From Diphasiastrum complanatum (Eukaryota; Streptophyta; Lycopodiopsida; Lycopodiales; Lycopodiaceae), in assembly GCA_029204225.1 (NCBI GenBank), contig CM055113.1:9255364-9319363 (forward strand): a stretch of DNA of 64,000 nucleotides, read 5' to 3'. Under the pieces are notes generated by a model. That model did not search any database, was not told the origin of the DNA, and saw only the letters and a program-made list of their open reading frames with translations. Made by a program: the position numbers and the translations under genes. Shown here one piece after another: positions 55,610 to 64,000 of the stretch (position 1 is its first letter; each line of letters begins with the position of its first letter).

Positions 55610-56400
55610 GTGAAATATGTCAAAGAATTACTACACAGGTTTAGGTTGCAGGATTGCAAACCAGTAAACACTCCTATTGAACCAAGTAAAAAGCTTTCTA
55701 AGCTTGATGAATCACAGTAATTTGATGCTACACTATATAGATAGTTAGTAGGGAGCTTGATTTACCTTACCACAACTAGACCAGATATATGTTATGCTGT
55801 TGGCATTGTAAGTCAGTTTATGGCAGCACCTTCGGAAACGCATTGGAAAGCAGCTAAACGCATTTTGCATTATGTGAAAGGCACTTCAGAGTATGGCTTG
55901 ATTTACAGGAAGCATGATGGTTAACCTGAGTTGTGTGGCTATGTGGATGCGGACTGGGGAGGTGACTATGATGATTGTAGATCCACCACAGGATATATAT
56001 TCCAGTTTTCTGGTCTAGTAAGAAGCAAAGTACAATTGCTCTTTCCACCATAGAAGCAGAGTATAAGGAAATGTGTAGTGCTGCACAATAAGCTATATGG
56101 TTGAGACAAATCTTGGAAGAGATTGGCATGAAGCAGAAAAATCCCACAACTTTACATAGCGATAGTCAGAGTGGCATTCAGCTAGCAAAGAATCCAGTGT
56201 TCCATGCGAGAACTAAACACATTGAGATTCAATATCACTTCATACGTGAAAGGCTGCTAAGTCGTGAAATTCATGTTGTTCATTGTAGCACAGAAGAACA
56301 ACTAGCTGATATTCTCACTAAGCCACTTACTGGAGAAAAGTTTGATAAGTTTAGATCAAAACTTTCTGTATTTAAAGTTTGCTGACTTTAAAGCTATGTA
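55610..56400 (+). pseudogene. Copia E6: RNase H
   Basis: [80 protein letters not shown] (first Asp), then a frame change, TIEAEYKEMCSAAQ-AIW (Glu), LHSDSQSGIQLAKNPVFHAR, TKHIEIQYHFIRERL, LADILTKPLTGEKFDKFRSK and a stop at 56383-56385. Several stops (55718, 55739, 55922, 56051, 56088). The classical C-terminal end of copia pol is complete. Confidence 0.87.
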
Positions 56401-56424
56401 TATGACTGTATTAAAAGTGACTCT

Positions 56425-56438
56425 ACTTTGAGGGAGAG
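56425..56438 (+). other. Copia E6: polypurine tract
   Basis: CTTTGAGGGAGAG immediately before the 3' LTR; primes plus-strand synthesis. Confidence 0.75.
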
Positions 56439-56714
56439 AGTTAGAATTAAAGTTAGAATCACTGTGTTACTGTACTGTGGGTCCTATCAATGGATAAGGA
56501 TCAGTTGGCCTCGCCACGAGGCAAGTCGACGGGACATGCGTCCCGCCAACGACAACCTGGGTCATGCATGGGTTGCCTGAGTGAACAACTATATGTATAG
56601 TGTAATTTTATTTTGAGAAATACAGTTGCTATGTGAGCTTGCTGAGGAGAGTGATTTTCTGTCTGTGTTACTGTGTAGCATGATCTGTGTTCCTGTGCAA
56701 AGCAAATTCTAAGT
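56439..56714 (+). repeat. Copia E6: 3' LTR, 276 bp
   Basis: Same length and ends as 51170-51445. Followed by AGATA (56715-56719), the right copy of the target duplication, and by the continuing coding frame of E5. Confidence 0.92.
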
Positions 56715-56905
56715 AGATATACCCTACCAAAACCTAATCGGTAGTATGATGTACCTTACAATTTGTACCAGACCCGATCTAGCTTTCTCTGTTTACGCCT
56801 TAAGCCAATTCTCTTCCAATCCTGGCATGGCACATTGTCAAGTTAATTGCCCATTATTTAGAAATCTCAAATGTCTAGTTGCAAATCTTAATTGTACCAT
56901 ACAAC
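56715..56905 (+). pseudogene. Copia E5: RNase H start, continuation after E6
   Basis: Frame IPYQNLIGSMMYLTICTRPD, LAFSVYALSQFSSNPGMAH continues the E5 polyprotein at the residue where it was interrupted at 51169. After about 56840 it decays (HYL, K-like residues with a stop) and is lost. The E5 3' LTR is not present. Confidence 0.85.
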
Positions 56906-57156
56906 ACCACATTTAGATCCATATCCAAATCACTCTTAAGTTAGCCAATAATTTTTTCACAAAAAGATCCGTTAACTCTACAAGTAACCCCAAAAAAATT
57001 CGAGAGAAATGGATCTTAGCAACATGAAAATGGAAACTAAGATAAGTACACCCTCTTGAAACCTTACTCTACCCTTGGAAGAGAATTCCCATTGATCCAC
57101 ACCCAAATTTCGTCGAAAAATAGCACTTCTCCAAGTTCTCCAATCTTCGTAAGCCT
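56906..57156 (-). other. Decayed leader of a minus-strand LTR element
   Basis: No coding motif. Lies downstream (minus strand) of the PBS at 57157. Confidence 0.35.
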
Positions 57157-57170
57157 TGCTTTGATACCAA
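57157..57170 (-). other. Primer-binding site of an LTR element
   Basis: Minus strand TTGGTATCAAAGCA, one or two changes from TGGTATCAGAGC, next to TGTAAGAGGC at 57171. Confidence 0.6.
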
Positions 57171-57416
57171 TGTAAGAGGCACATCCTCAAGATCCTGCTT
57201 ACAAGACATAACAATAGAGAACACATTGTTGGAGAAACCACCCAACCAAGTAGAAGCAACCAATCAATCTCTAGAAGCTTCACCTCCAAGCCAAGGAATA
57301 GGAAGCATGAGAGTAGAGAGAGATCCTGGCAATGAATCAACTAAATGGTGGTGTAGTAGGGTGAATTTGGCCTACTTATATGGACCCTAGAAACCCCTTG
57401 TGCATGTGGTAATGCT
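57171..57416 (-). repeat. Putative 5' LTR piece
   Basis: Non-coding block that would be the LTR belonging to the PBS at 57157. It runs into repeat R; its right end is not resolved and R may be part of it. Confidence 0.4.
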
Positions 57417-58083
57417 GTGAAGAATTGCCAAAAATTGGCAAATCTAGTTTGATAAAAAAAACCATGCAGTATAATGTAAATTTTGTACATAAGTGGATTC
57501 CACACATGTGAGGCCAAGATGCCACGTGGAAATCCAATCCTAATGTCCATAGGATTTTTGGTAGTGATTCCTAGTTTATAGGACCTAAATCCTAGATTTA
57601 AGGTGAAAATTGGCCGACTAGCTATCTACCAAGAATGACTCTAGGAAATAGACTAGGGTTTCATTTTAGGTCAAAAAGACTGAGTTAACTTCCTTATTAC
57701 ATGCTGGAAATCCACCTAACTTCTCAAAGGAAGTCGCATTTGCTATGTATTCCAAGCTCCCATAGTGAGAAGATATAATTTTTTTGGAGCTCATTGGCAA
57801 TCTCAACTAGTCCACTATGTACTATGTACATTGAGTTTTTGTGATCCAAATGCAACCAGATCAATTTCTACTTGTTTCTTAGCTTGAAGGCCATACTGCA
57901 GCCTATAGTACACATATGTGAGCTCGGAGCAATGTTGATCAAGGCTTTTGATTGTTAATGCTTGTTGTTTGTCAAGTTGCCAATCTAGATCAACTTTTTT
58001 GTGTCTAATTTTTTGATAGATTGTTAAGAAAGCATCCAACCACTCTTGTGGATCTTTTGTAGATCCATTTATGGTCCTAAAGT
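57417..58083 (-). repeat. Dispersed repeat R, copy 2
   Basis: Matches 29917-30595. It contains most of an open minus-strand frame (57815-58096) reading INGSTKDPQEWLDAFLTIYQ, KIRHKKVDLDWQLDKQQALT, which has a gag-like DPxEWLxAF motif; the corresponding frame of copy 1 is full of stops. Confidence 0.85.
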
Positions 58084-58096
58084 ATAGTACTTTCAC
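57815..58096 (-). CDS. Gag-like short frame in repeat R
   Basis: 93 codons from an ATG at 58096 to a stop at 57815. STKDPQEWLDAFLTIYQKI recalls the W-helix opening of retrotransposon capsids (DPxxWLxxF), but no zinc knuckle or downstream pol is present. More likely a capsid remnant than a gene. Confidence 0.35.
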   Translation of the reverse strand: MKVLYFRTINGSTKDPQEWLDAFLTIYQKIRHKKVDLDWQLDKQQALTIKSLDQHCSELTYVYYRLQYGLQAKKQVEIDLVAFGSQKLNVHST

Positions 58097-58413
58097 AAAT
58101 GCAAGGTCCTAACTCCCCTATACATAGATTCACTATGCATGGAGTTCCTATTCATGGATTCTCTATACATAGACTGCTATTGATACTCTACACATATAGA
58201 TATGATCCCAAACCTTGTACTAACTCTAATTAGTGAGTCTGGGCCTCACAAGATTATTGATTACTTACAAGTCATGTCCAGTATGACGTGGCATAACTAA
58301 TAAGCTTGATTCACAGAAGTACCAGGTATCCAAGTCTAGGATTATATTGAATCCTATGTTCAGGATGTGGACATGACATTGGGTACCTCATGGATTTTTG
58401 TATTGTCCTTAGT
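58097..58413. other. Region without recognisable genes
   Basis: Contains short near-repeats of CTATACATAGATTC / CTATGCATGGAGTTCCTATTC. No coding motif. Confidence 0.5.
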
Positions 58414-58418
58414 AGTGG
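58414..58418. other. Target-site duplication AGTGG, left copy
   Basis: Repeated at 61544-61548 on the other side of copia E7. Confidence 0.75.
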
Positions 58419-58681
58419 TGTCAAGAGTTAGATATGCAACATCAAGCATTCACCATAAGCAATCACCACTAGAAGGCGGAAGAAAAACATGCCCTATCAC
58501 TCTATCACACTAACCCATACAGAATGTAAAAAGTACAAATAAACCCTGAACCCCTAATAGAGAGAGAATACCTACGAGTAGACTAATAGACTAGCCTATG
58601 GCTAATGACAGCTGGTCACAGCTGTCAACATTAATGTACCTCGTAAACAATAACAATGAAGTTTATCATTGATCTCTAACA
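58419..58681 (-). repeat. Copia E7: 3' LTR, 263 bp
   Basis: Starts TGTCAAGAG and ends TCTCTAACA on +, with the reversed polypurine tract CTCTCCCTCAATG to the right. Matches 61334-61543 over about 210 bp, with about a dozen differences by eye. Confidence 0.88.
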
Positions 58682-59210
58682 CTCTCCCTCAATGATGAAA
58701 TTGCATTCTTCTATTTCTAATAGAGTACGAAACCTCTCAAATTTTCATCTACCTAATGACTTAGTAAAAATATCTGCCATTTGTTCTTCAGATTTACAAA
58801 AAACAAGATCAATGGCTCCATCAAGAATTTTTTCTCGAACAAAATGGTAGTGTATTTCAATGTGCTTGTTTCAAACATGTAGAGCTGGATTTTTGGCAAG
58901 GTGAATGCAACTTTGATTATTGCAAGATATAGTAGTCTCATCCACCTGTGGTTGACCTAGATCCACAAACAATCTTCGTAACCATACCACTTCTTGTATA
59001 GCATTGCTGAGTGCTCGATATTGAGCTTCCGTCGATGATAAGGCTACTATAGGTTGCTTTTTGCTGCTCCATGAAATTGCAGCTGTACCATAACTGAATG
59101 TATGACCACTGGTAGATCTTTTGTCATCAATATTACCTACCCAATCGGCATCTGTATAACCTACCAACATTGTCGTTTCAGGCTAATCATACTTCAAACC
59201 AAAATTCAAT
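58682..59210 (-). pseudogene. Copia E7: RNase H
   Basis: Frame 58871-59170: VGYTDADWVGNIDDKRSTSG, TFSYGTAAISWSSKKQPIVA, LSSTEAQYRALSNAIQEVVW, ISCNNQSCIHLAKNPALHV. First Asp and Glu are present; the third Asp is Asn (CNN in place of CDN). The remainder to 58690 carries IEIHYHFVREKILDGAIDLV-like residues and LADIFTK before the polypurine tract. Confidence 0.87.
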
Positions 59211-60223
59211 GTCCCTCGAATGTATCTGAGAATACGTTTAGCAGACTTCCAATGTGCTTGACTAGGAATTTGCATAAATTGACTAACAACACCAACAACA
59301 TAAGAAATATCAGGTCGTGTGTGTGTCAAATAGATCAAACTACCCACCAGCTGTCTATACAAATAAGCATCCACTTTTTCAGATTCATCATATGCAGTAA
59401 GCTTCATGTTGACATCCATAGGTGTACTCAAAGGCTTACAATCTTGCATATTGATAGCAAATCTTGTGCATATTTGCTTTGTGTAAGAAAGACCATGTCT
59501 TCCTTTTGCCATACTTCAATGCCAAGACAATAGTGCATCAATCCTAGATCACTCATGTCAAAAGCATTGGAAAGATCTGATTTTATTTCATCAAGTAAGC
59601 TCTCATTACTTCCTATAATAATCAAATCATCCATGTACAACACAATGAACACTATATTTGAGTCTTGCCTTAGAATGCAAAGATTAGGATCAACATCACT
59701 CTTTACCATTCCCCTTCGCTTGAAGTGTTCATCTATGCAAGAGTACCATGCCCATGGGTGCTTGCTTCAATCCATAAATGGCTTTGTTGAGCTTACAAAT
59801 TAGATTGTCTCTCCCTGCTCAACAAATCCTTGAGGTTGTACTAAGTACACCTCTTCACCCAGCACTCCATTAAGAAAAGCAGATTTAACGTCCATTTGCT
59901 GGATCTTCCAATCATAGAAAACAGAAATAGCAATGATAGAACATATAGTTACCATCTTAGCTACGGGTGCACAGGTTTTCTCAAAATCAATACCTTCCTG
60001 CTGCTCAAATCCTCTCGCAACCAACCGTGCTTTGTACTTGTTGAGTTGTCCATCAGCTCCATATTTGATCTTGTATATCCATTTGCAAGTGATAGGCATC
60101 TTACCATCAAGTAGTTCAACCAAGTTCCACGTCCTATTTTTCGTTATAGCTTCCCTTTCTGTTTCCATAGCTTCACGCCACTCCTTGTGCTCCTTTGCTT
60201 TATCAAGAGTTTTTGGTTCTTGA
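59183..60223 (-). pseudogene. Copia E7: reverse transcriptase
   Basis: The right end of the long frame 59800-60573 gives HKEWREAMETEREAITKNRT, GKMPITCKWIYKIKYGADGQ, KARLVARGFEQQEGIDFEKT, APVAKMVTICSIIAISVFYD, QQMDVKSAFLNGVLGEEVYL, QPQGFVEQGE. Frame 59428-59709 gives VLYMDDLIIIGSNESLLDEI with intact YMDD and MSDLGLMHYCLGIEVWQKED. Frame 59183-59512 gives DCKPLSTPMDVNMKL and GSLIYLTHTRPDISYVVGVV. Near-complete RT, frameshifted near 59740 and 59510. Confidence 0.88.
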
Positions 60224-61333
60224 GCCTTGAGCACAGAACCCATTAGGGCTATATTCATCTCTAATCTTGCAGGAGGTTTTCGATCTCTACTTGATCTTCT
60301 AAGCTCTCCCTGCTCACTTGATTCTGGTGTATCTCCCTTATTAGCATCACTTGTTACTGACAAGTACCACTTAGGCACTCTCCTAGGAATCTCATTATTG
60401 ACCCTGTCTTTTTCCATTTGCTCTTCCATATCAACACCAACTTCTTCCTTCACTTGCACTTTAGCTTTATCATCAAAGGAATCAATTGTCAATTTTATTT
60501 GGTCATTTTGACCCATCTCATCAAAAGTAGCATCTCTGAAAATCATGATCTTTTGTGCATCTGTGTCATACATCCTATATGCCTTGGCTCTTTCATCATA
60601 TCCAAGGAAAATACACTTAACAGCTTTTGCATCCAGCTTCTTTCATTTTTCATCAGCTACATGAGTGTAAGCATCACAACCAAATACTTGTAAATGAGAA
60701 ACATTAGGTTTCTTTCCAGTAAAAGCTTCGTAAGCTGTCTTACCCTCCCCGGACTTTGTAGGACATCAATTCAAGATACGAGAAGTTGTGTTGCATGCTT
60801 CTGTCCAAAAAGTATTTGGCAGACCCCTGGTCTTAAGCATTGCCCTAATCAACTCCACAATGGATCTGTTTTTCAGTTCTGTAACTCCCTTCTGTTGTGT
60901 GAATAGGGTGTAGTGGTTTGTCTCTTGATCCCCTGATCCTTGCAAAAGTTTATAAACTCTGTTGAAAAATACTCACCGCCACCATATGATCTGAGGGTCT
61001 TAATATAACAGCGTGTTTGTTTTTCAACTAGAGCCTTGAACTCTCTAAAGTTGGCAAAAGCATCAGATTTGTTGCTTATGAAATAAATCTAGATATGTCT
61101 ACTATAGTCATCAATGAATGTGATGAAATAGTAACAACTACCAATGGACCTAGTTTGTATTGGTCCACACATATCACTATGAACAAGATCAAGAATGCCA
61201 TTGGCTCTTCTTGCTCCATCTTTGGGAAATCTCTCTCTATGTTGTTTTCCTTCAAAAGAGATATCAGGCAATCCAACATCTAGATGACCTCTTTTAAGAA
61301 TTTGCAAGCTTTGAGAACTGATATGACCAAACC
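60224..61333 (-). pseudogene. Copia E7: integrase, second Asp mutated
   Basis: Frame 61089-61352: GHISSQSLQILKRGHLDVGL, HRERFPKDGARRANGILDLV, HSDMCGPIQTRS with Asp 1, FITFIDDYSRHI. After frame changes, LRSYGGGEYFS near 60980 has Tyr where the second catalytic Asp should be (LRSDGGGEY in relatives). VTELKNRS near 60890 keeps the Glu. Then KLDAKAVKCIFLGYDERAKA, YRMYDTDAQKIMIFRDATFD and the linker ELRRSSRDRKPPARLEMNIA (60240-60300). The integrase is not expected to be active. Confidence 0.87.
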
Positions 61334-61543
61334 TTTGGCGGAAGAAGAACACGCATTGTCACTCTATCACACTAACTCATACAGAATGTAAAAAGTACAA
61401 ATAAACCCTGAACCCTTGATAGAGAGAAAAAACCTACGAGTAGACTAATAGACTAGCCTATGGCTAATGACAGCTGGTCACAACTGTCAACATTAATGTA
61501 CCTCGTAAACAATAACAATGAAGTTTATCATTGATTTCTAACA
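61334..61543 (-). repeat. Copia E7: 5' LTR, 3' truncated
   Basis: About 210 bp matching 58472-58681. On the minus strand it ends at CTTCTTCCGCC and then passes straight into the pre-integrase GHISS coding. The last 53 bp of the LTR, the PBS, gag and protease are missing. Confidence 0.87.
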
Positions 61544-61548
61544 AGTGG
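61544..61548. other. Target-site duplication AGTGG, right copy
   Basis: Directly abuts the E7 LTR end TCTAACA. Confidence 0.75.
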
Positions 61549-64000
61549 CATTCAACAAGTCTAGAAGGAGAGTATGGGTGCGCAAGCACTTTTGCACCAT
61601 GGTGCAACAACCATGTAATGGTGATGAGGGTGGGTGATACCACCATCTCTCCAAGGTGTTATCACTTTTCTAGATCTTTGGGATCCCACCACTCCCCTCT
61701 CCCCCATTTAGTTTGGATAGCCAATAAAATGTTGACACATAACAATGAAAATTCTAATAGAATGTCCATGTAGAAATCCAAGGATGGCACATGCATAATA
61801 TGCTAGAATGTGCATGTGCTATGTGGCGACTTGTCATTGGCCATCCACATGTAGATTTCATCAAAAATTGAGAAAAAAAATAATTAAAAAAAAAACATTA
61901 AAAAAAAAAACTTCGCATGTAGCAATACGTAGTCTGAAGGTATTATGTAATATAATAACCTTCATATTTAAAGTGATTTGAGATTTTAGTACATTTGTCA
62001 AGCTCAATGTTCAAATTAAATTTTTACTTAGAACATGGTGTTCCAACAATGCAAAAGTGACCAGTAGGTAAAGTTGGTGGAAAATTGGTATTGGGAAATA
62101 AAGGAGGAGAATAACACGATTTAGAAAAGTACTTGACAATGGAAGTAGGGGAAAAGAGTTGGGTGACCACAAAGTGGAGTCTAATGAAGTTCACAGATTG
62201 GGAAGAAGGGTGAATGTTGAAGAGCATGAGTTGAGGAAGTATACAGAACTAGAGAGTGAAAAGGTGGTGATGAGAGAATGTATTTTTTTCCTTTTGGTTG
62301 CCAAAAAAAGATGAGCTTATAAAATATGCTCTAAAGAGAATGTTTTGTAAGACAAGTTTATTAAGTAGATGGCACTATTATTTTGGATATGTCTATCCAT
62401 TCTTCTTGATTCATCTACCAAAGTGGCTCCTCCTTTGCTAGTTGGGTTCCTCCGCCATTGTTCCTCCTCTATCTGCTAGTCATGGACAGTTGCCCTAGAC
62501 TACTATGAATGTTAGCCATTAAATAAGCTACTTTTGCAAAAGCAAAGTCATAGTGATATTTCTTCTTCTCCAATACTCAAGAGATAAGAGTGAATGCCTT
62601 TTGAATTGTAAAACTTGACATTTAGTAATGTATTGTAAAAATGAAAATCTTTTGGTAAAAAGCTAAAATCAGTTGGTGAAACACAAGGTCATCATTTTGT
62701 CTAGAAATTGTTGGTGCACATCATGTTCTTCTTATGAGGAAAAGTTTATTTGCAAGATTGTTCCTGTGAGGAACAAAGTACAAAACTCTACACGAAAATC
62801 AATTTTTTTTCATTTAATTAATCCATATTGTGCACTCTTCTTGCAAGATCACATTTATCGTGTGCAAATCAAAACATTTGCCAACTTCTGCAAACATTTT
62901 GATTACGATGATCCTTGTGCATGTTTTATCTTTTCCATAAAAAAGGTGATACTTAAAATAAAATGAAAAGCTTTTCATAAGCATATTTGAAATACACTTG
63001 ACAACCCTCAAGTCTATACAATTCTATCCTTCAACTATAAGCCTTCTACTTGAATGAAGGCATATGTTTATTGCTCATACAAGGCTAAAAAAAATCATCT
63101 CAATAAGATTGCACGCACACACTTTTAAAAATGTAAAGTGCAAAAATAGGTATACGTGCATTGATGAGACATGCTTGTAGCTTTTATGCGAAGGTTTGAA
63201 ACTTGTAGTGTTACATCATGCATGTATTTTGTATTGTAATGTCACAATTAAGACTATATATCATATGACATATTGATTCACATGTTTCCATAAGTCATGT
63301 AAGCCACAATACCTAATAAATATTATGGTTATCATAGTATTCTATGTAGTTTGTACTCGGACAATTTTATAAAAATAAATTTTTTTAGTATGACAACAAC
63401 AAGACTTTCACCAAAAGAAAAACAAACGTACTACACTTTTTAGTGACAAGTATTATAAAGATAGAGGTGACATACATAGAAATAGTTTATAAGAAGAAAA
63501 AATGGAGGAGATTGTCCTTGGCATCTTCTAACACAACATCCAAGAAAAGGAAAATCTTAATTTAAATGCAATTAGCACCATGTTTTTATTGATTTTTAAT
63601 TTTTGTTTTTGAATATCATGTAATGTGACATGGTAAAAGTTATCGACACCAAAGTAGTTTTTTACTGGTGTCCTTCAACATGCAACTTCTAAATTGAAGT
63701 CTCTTAATGAGAGGAATGAAAGATTAAAGGTTTTAGAGAGAGAAATTAGGTTCTGGTAGAATGCAAAATTGTAGTGAGAGAAAGTGTCAACAGAGGAGAT
63801 TATGAGGGTGGATGACGTGAGAGACATAGGAAAGCAAGAAAGTCTGGGTAGGGAAGTGATATAAAGGAATAGGCCAACTAGAGAGAGAGGGTAGAGAGAT
63901 AAATTAAGTAGGAAAGGGCAACTAGAGAGAGAAGAAGAATATTATGTTTGAGTGTGTAGGTACTTTAATAAGTGCCTCACAATGAATTTGTACCGCATGA
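61549..64000. other. AT-rich region without recognisable genes
   Basis: No family motif on either strand. Short poly-A runs near 61869-61911. Open frames here (for example 62673-62966) show nothing recognisable. Confidence 0.55.

Noticed and set aside
60227-60511. Plus-strand frame of 94 codons, one of several
   Set aside because: Antisense shadow of the copia E7 linker and RT coding.

Overview
The window is plant nuclear DNA made almost entirely of nested, decayed retrotransposons. The evidence for a land plant is: Ty1-copia and Ty3-gypsy pol genes on both strands; primer-binding sites of the tRNA-iMet type (variants of TGGTATCAGAGC) and one of the TGGCGCCGTTGC type; non-LTR retrotransposon endonuclease/reverse transcriptase; long CT microsatellites; and one host gene fragment of the plant MUCI70/DUF616 family with GT-AG introns. 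The LINE and gypsy flavours recall large-genome non-flowering plants such as ferns, but that is only an impression from family resemblance.

Layout: 1-1948 is a + strand copia pol fragment. 1950-3345 holds a minus-strand proline-rich/coiled-coil reading frame, a (GA)n tract and a minus-strand copia RNase H. 3346-6240 is a + strand LINE with a long open RT frame. 6241-6640 is a minus-strand gypsy integrase tail. 6914-8007 carries the last exons of a MUCI70/DUF616 gene, the only recognisable host gene. About 9427-13240 is an internally deleted minus-strand gypsy element with a chromodomain-like tail. 13985-18480 is a second, catalytically dead LINE split by a + strand gypsy element. 18573-29916 is mostly featureless AT-rich DNA with relics (an LTR, a gag zinc-knuckle fragment, an L1-type LINE relic, a poly-C run).

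From 29917 the nesting is clear. A minus-strand copia (3' LTR ending at 32098, pol 32099-34950) is broken by a minus-strand gypsy element (34951-42668) that has lost gag, protease and most RT but keeps RNase H, integrase and a long extra reading frame of unknown function between pol and the 3' LTR. Its truncated 5' LTR is fused to the truncated second LTR of the copia (42669-43461). Then come an LTR with a PBS (43687 onward), a minus-strand copia (LTR 44144-45310, pol 45311-47436) cut by a + strand copia (5' LTR 47437-48201), which is itself cut at its RT/RNase H hinge by a complete + strand copia (51170-56714) with 276-bp LTRs and a 5-bp target duplication AGATA. 57417-58083 is a second copy of the repeat at 29917-30595. 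58419-61543 is a short minus-strand copia with an AGTGG target duplication that lacks gag. The rest is unannotated.

All mobile elements seen carry stops, frameshifts, deletions or catalytic substitutions, so none looks autonomous. I did not find a previously undescribed defence or metabolic system. The items most worth a second look are the extra ORF of the 35-42 kb gypsy element, the isolated MUCI70 exons, and the proline-rich/coiled-coil frame at 1950-2776.
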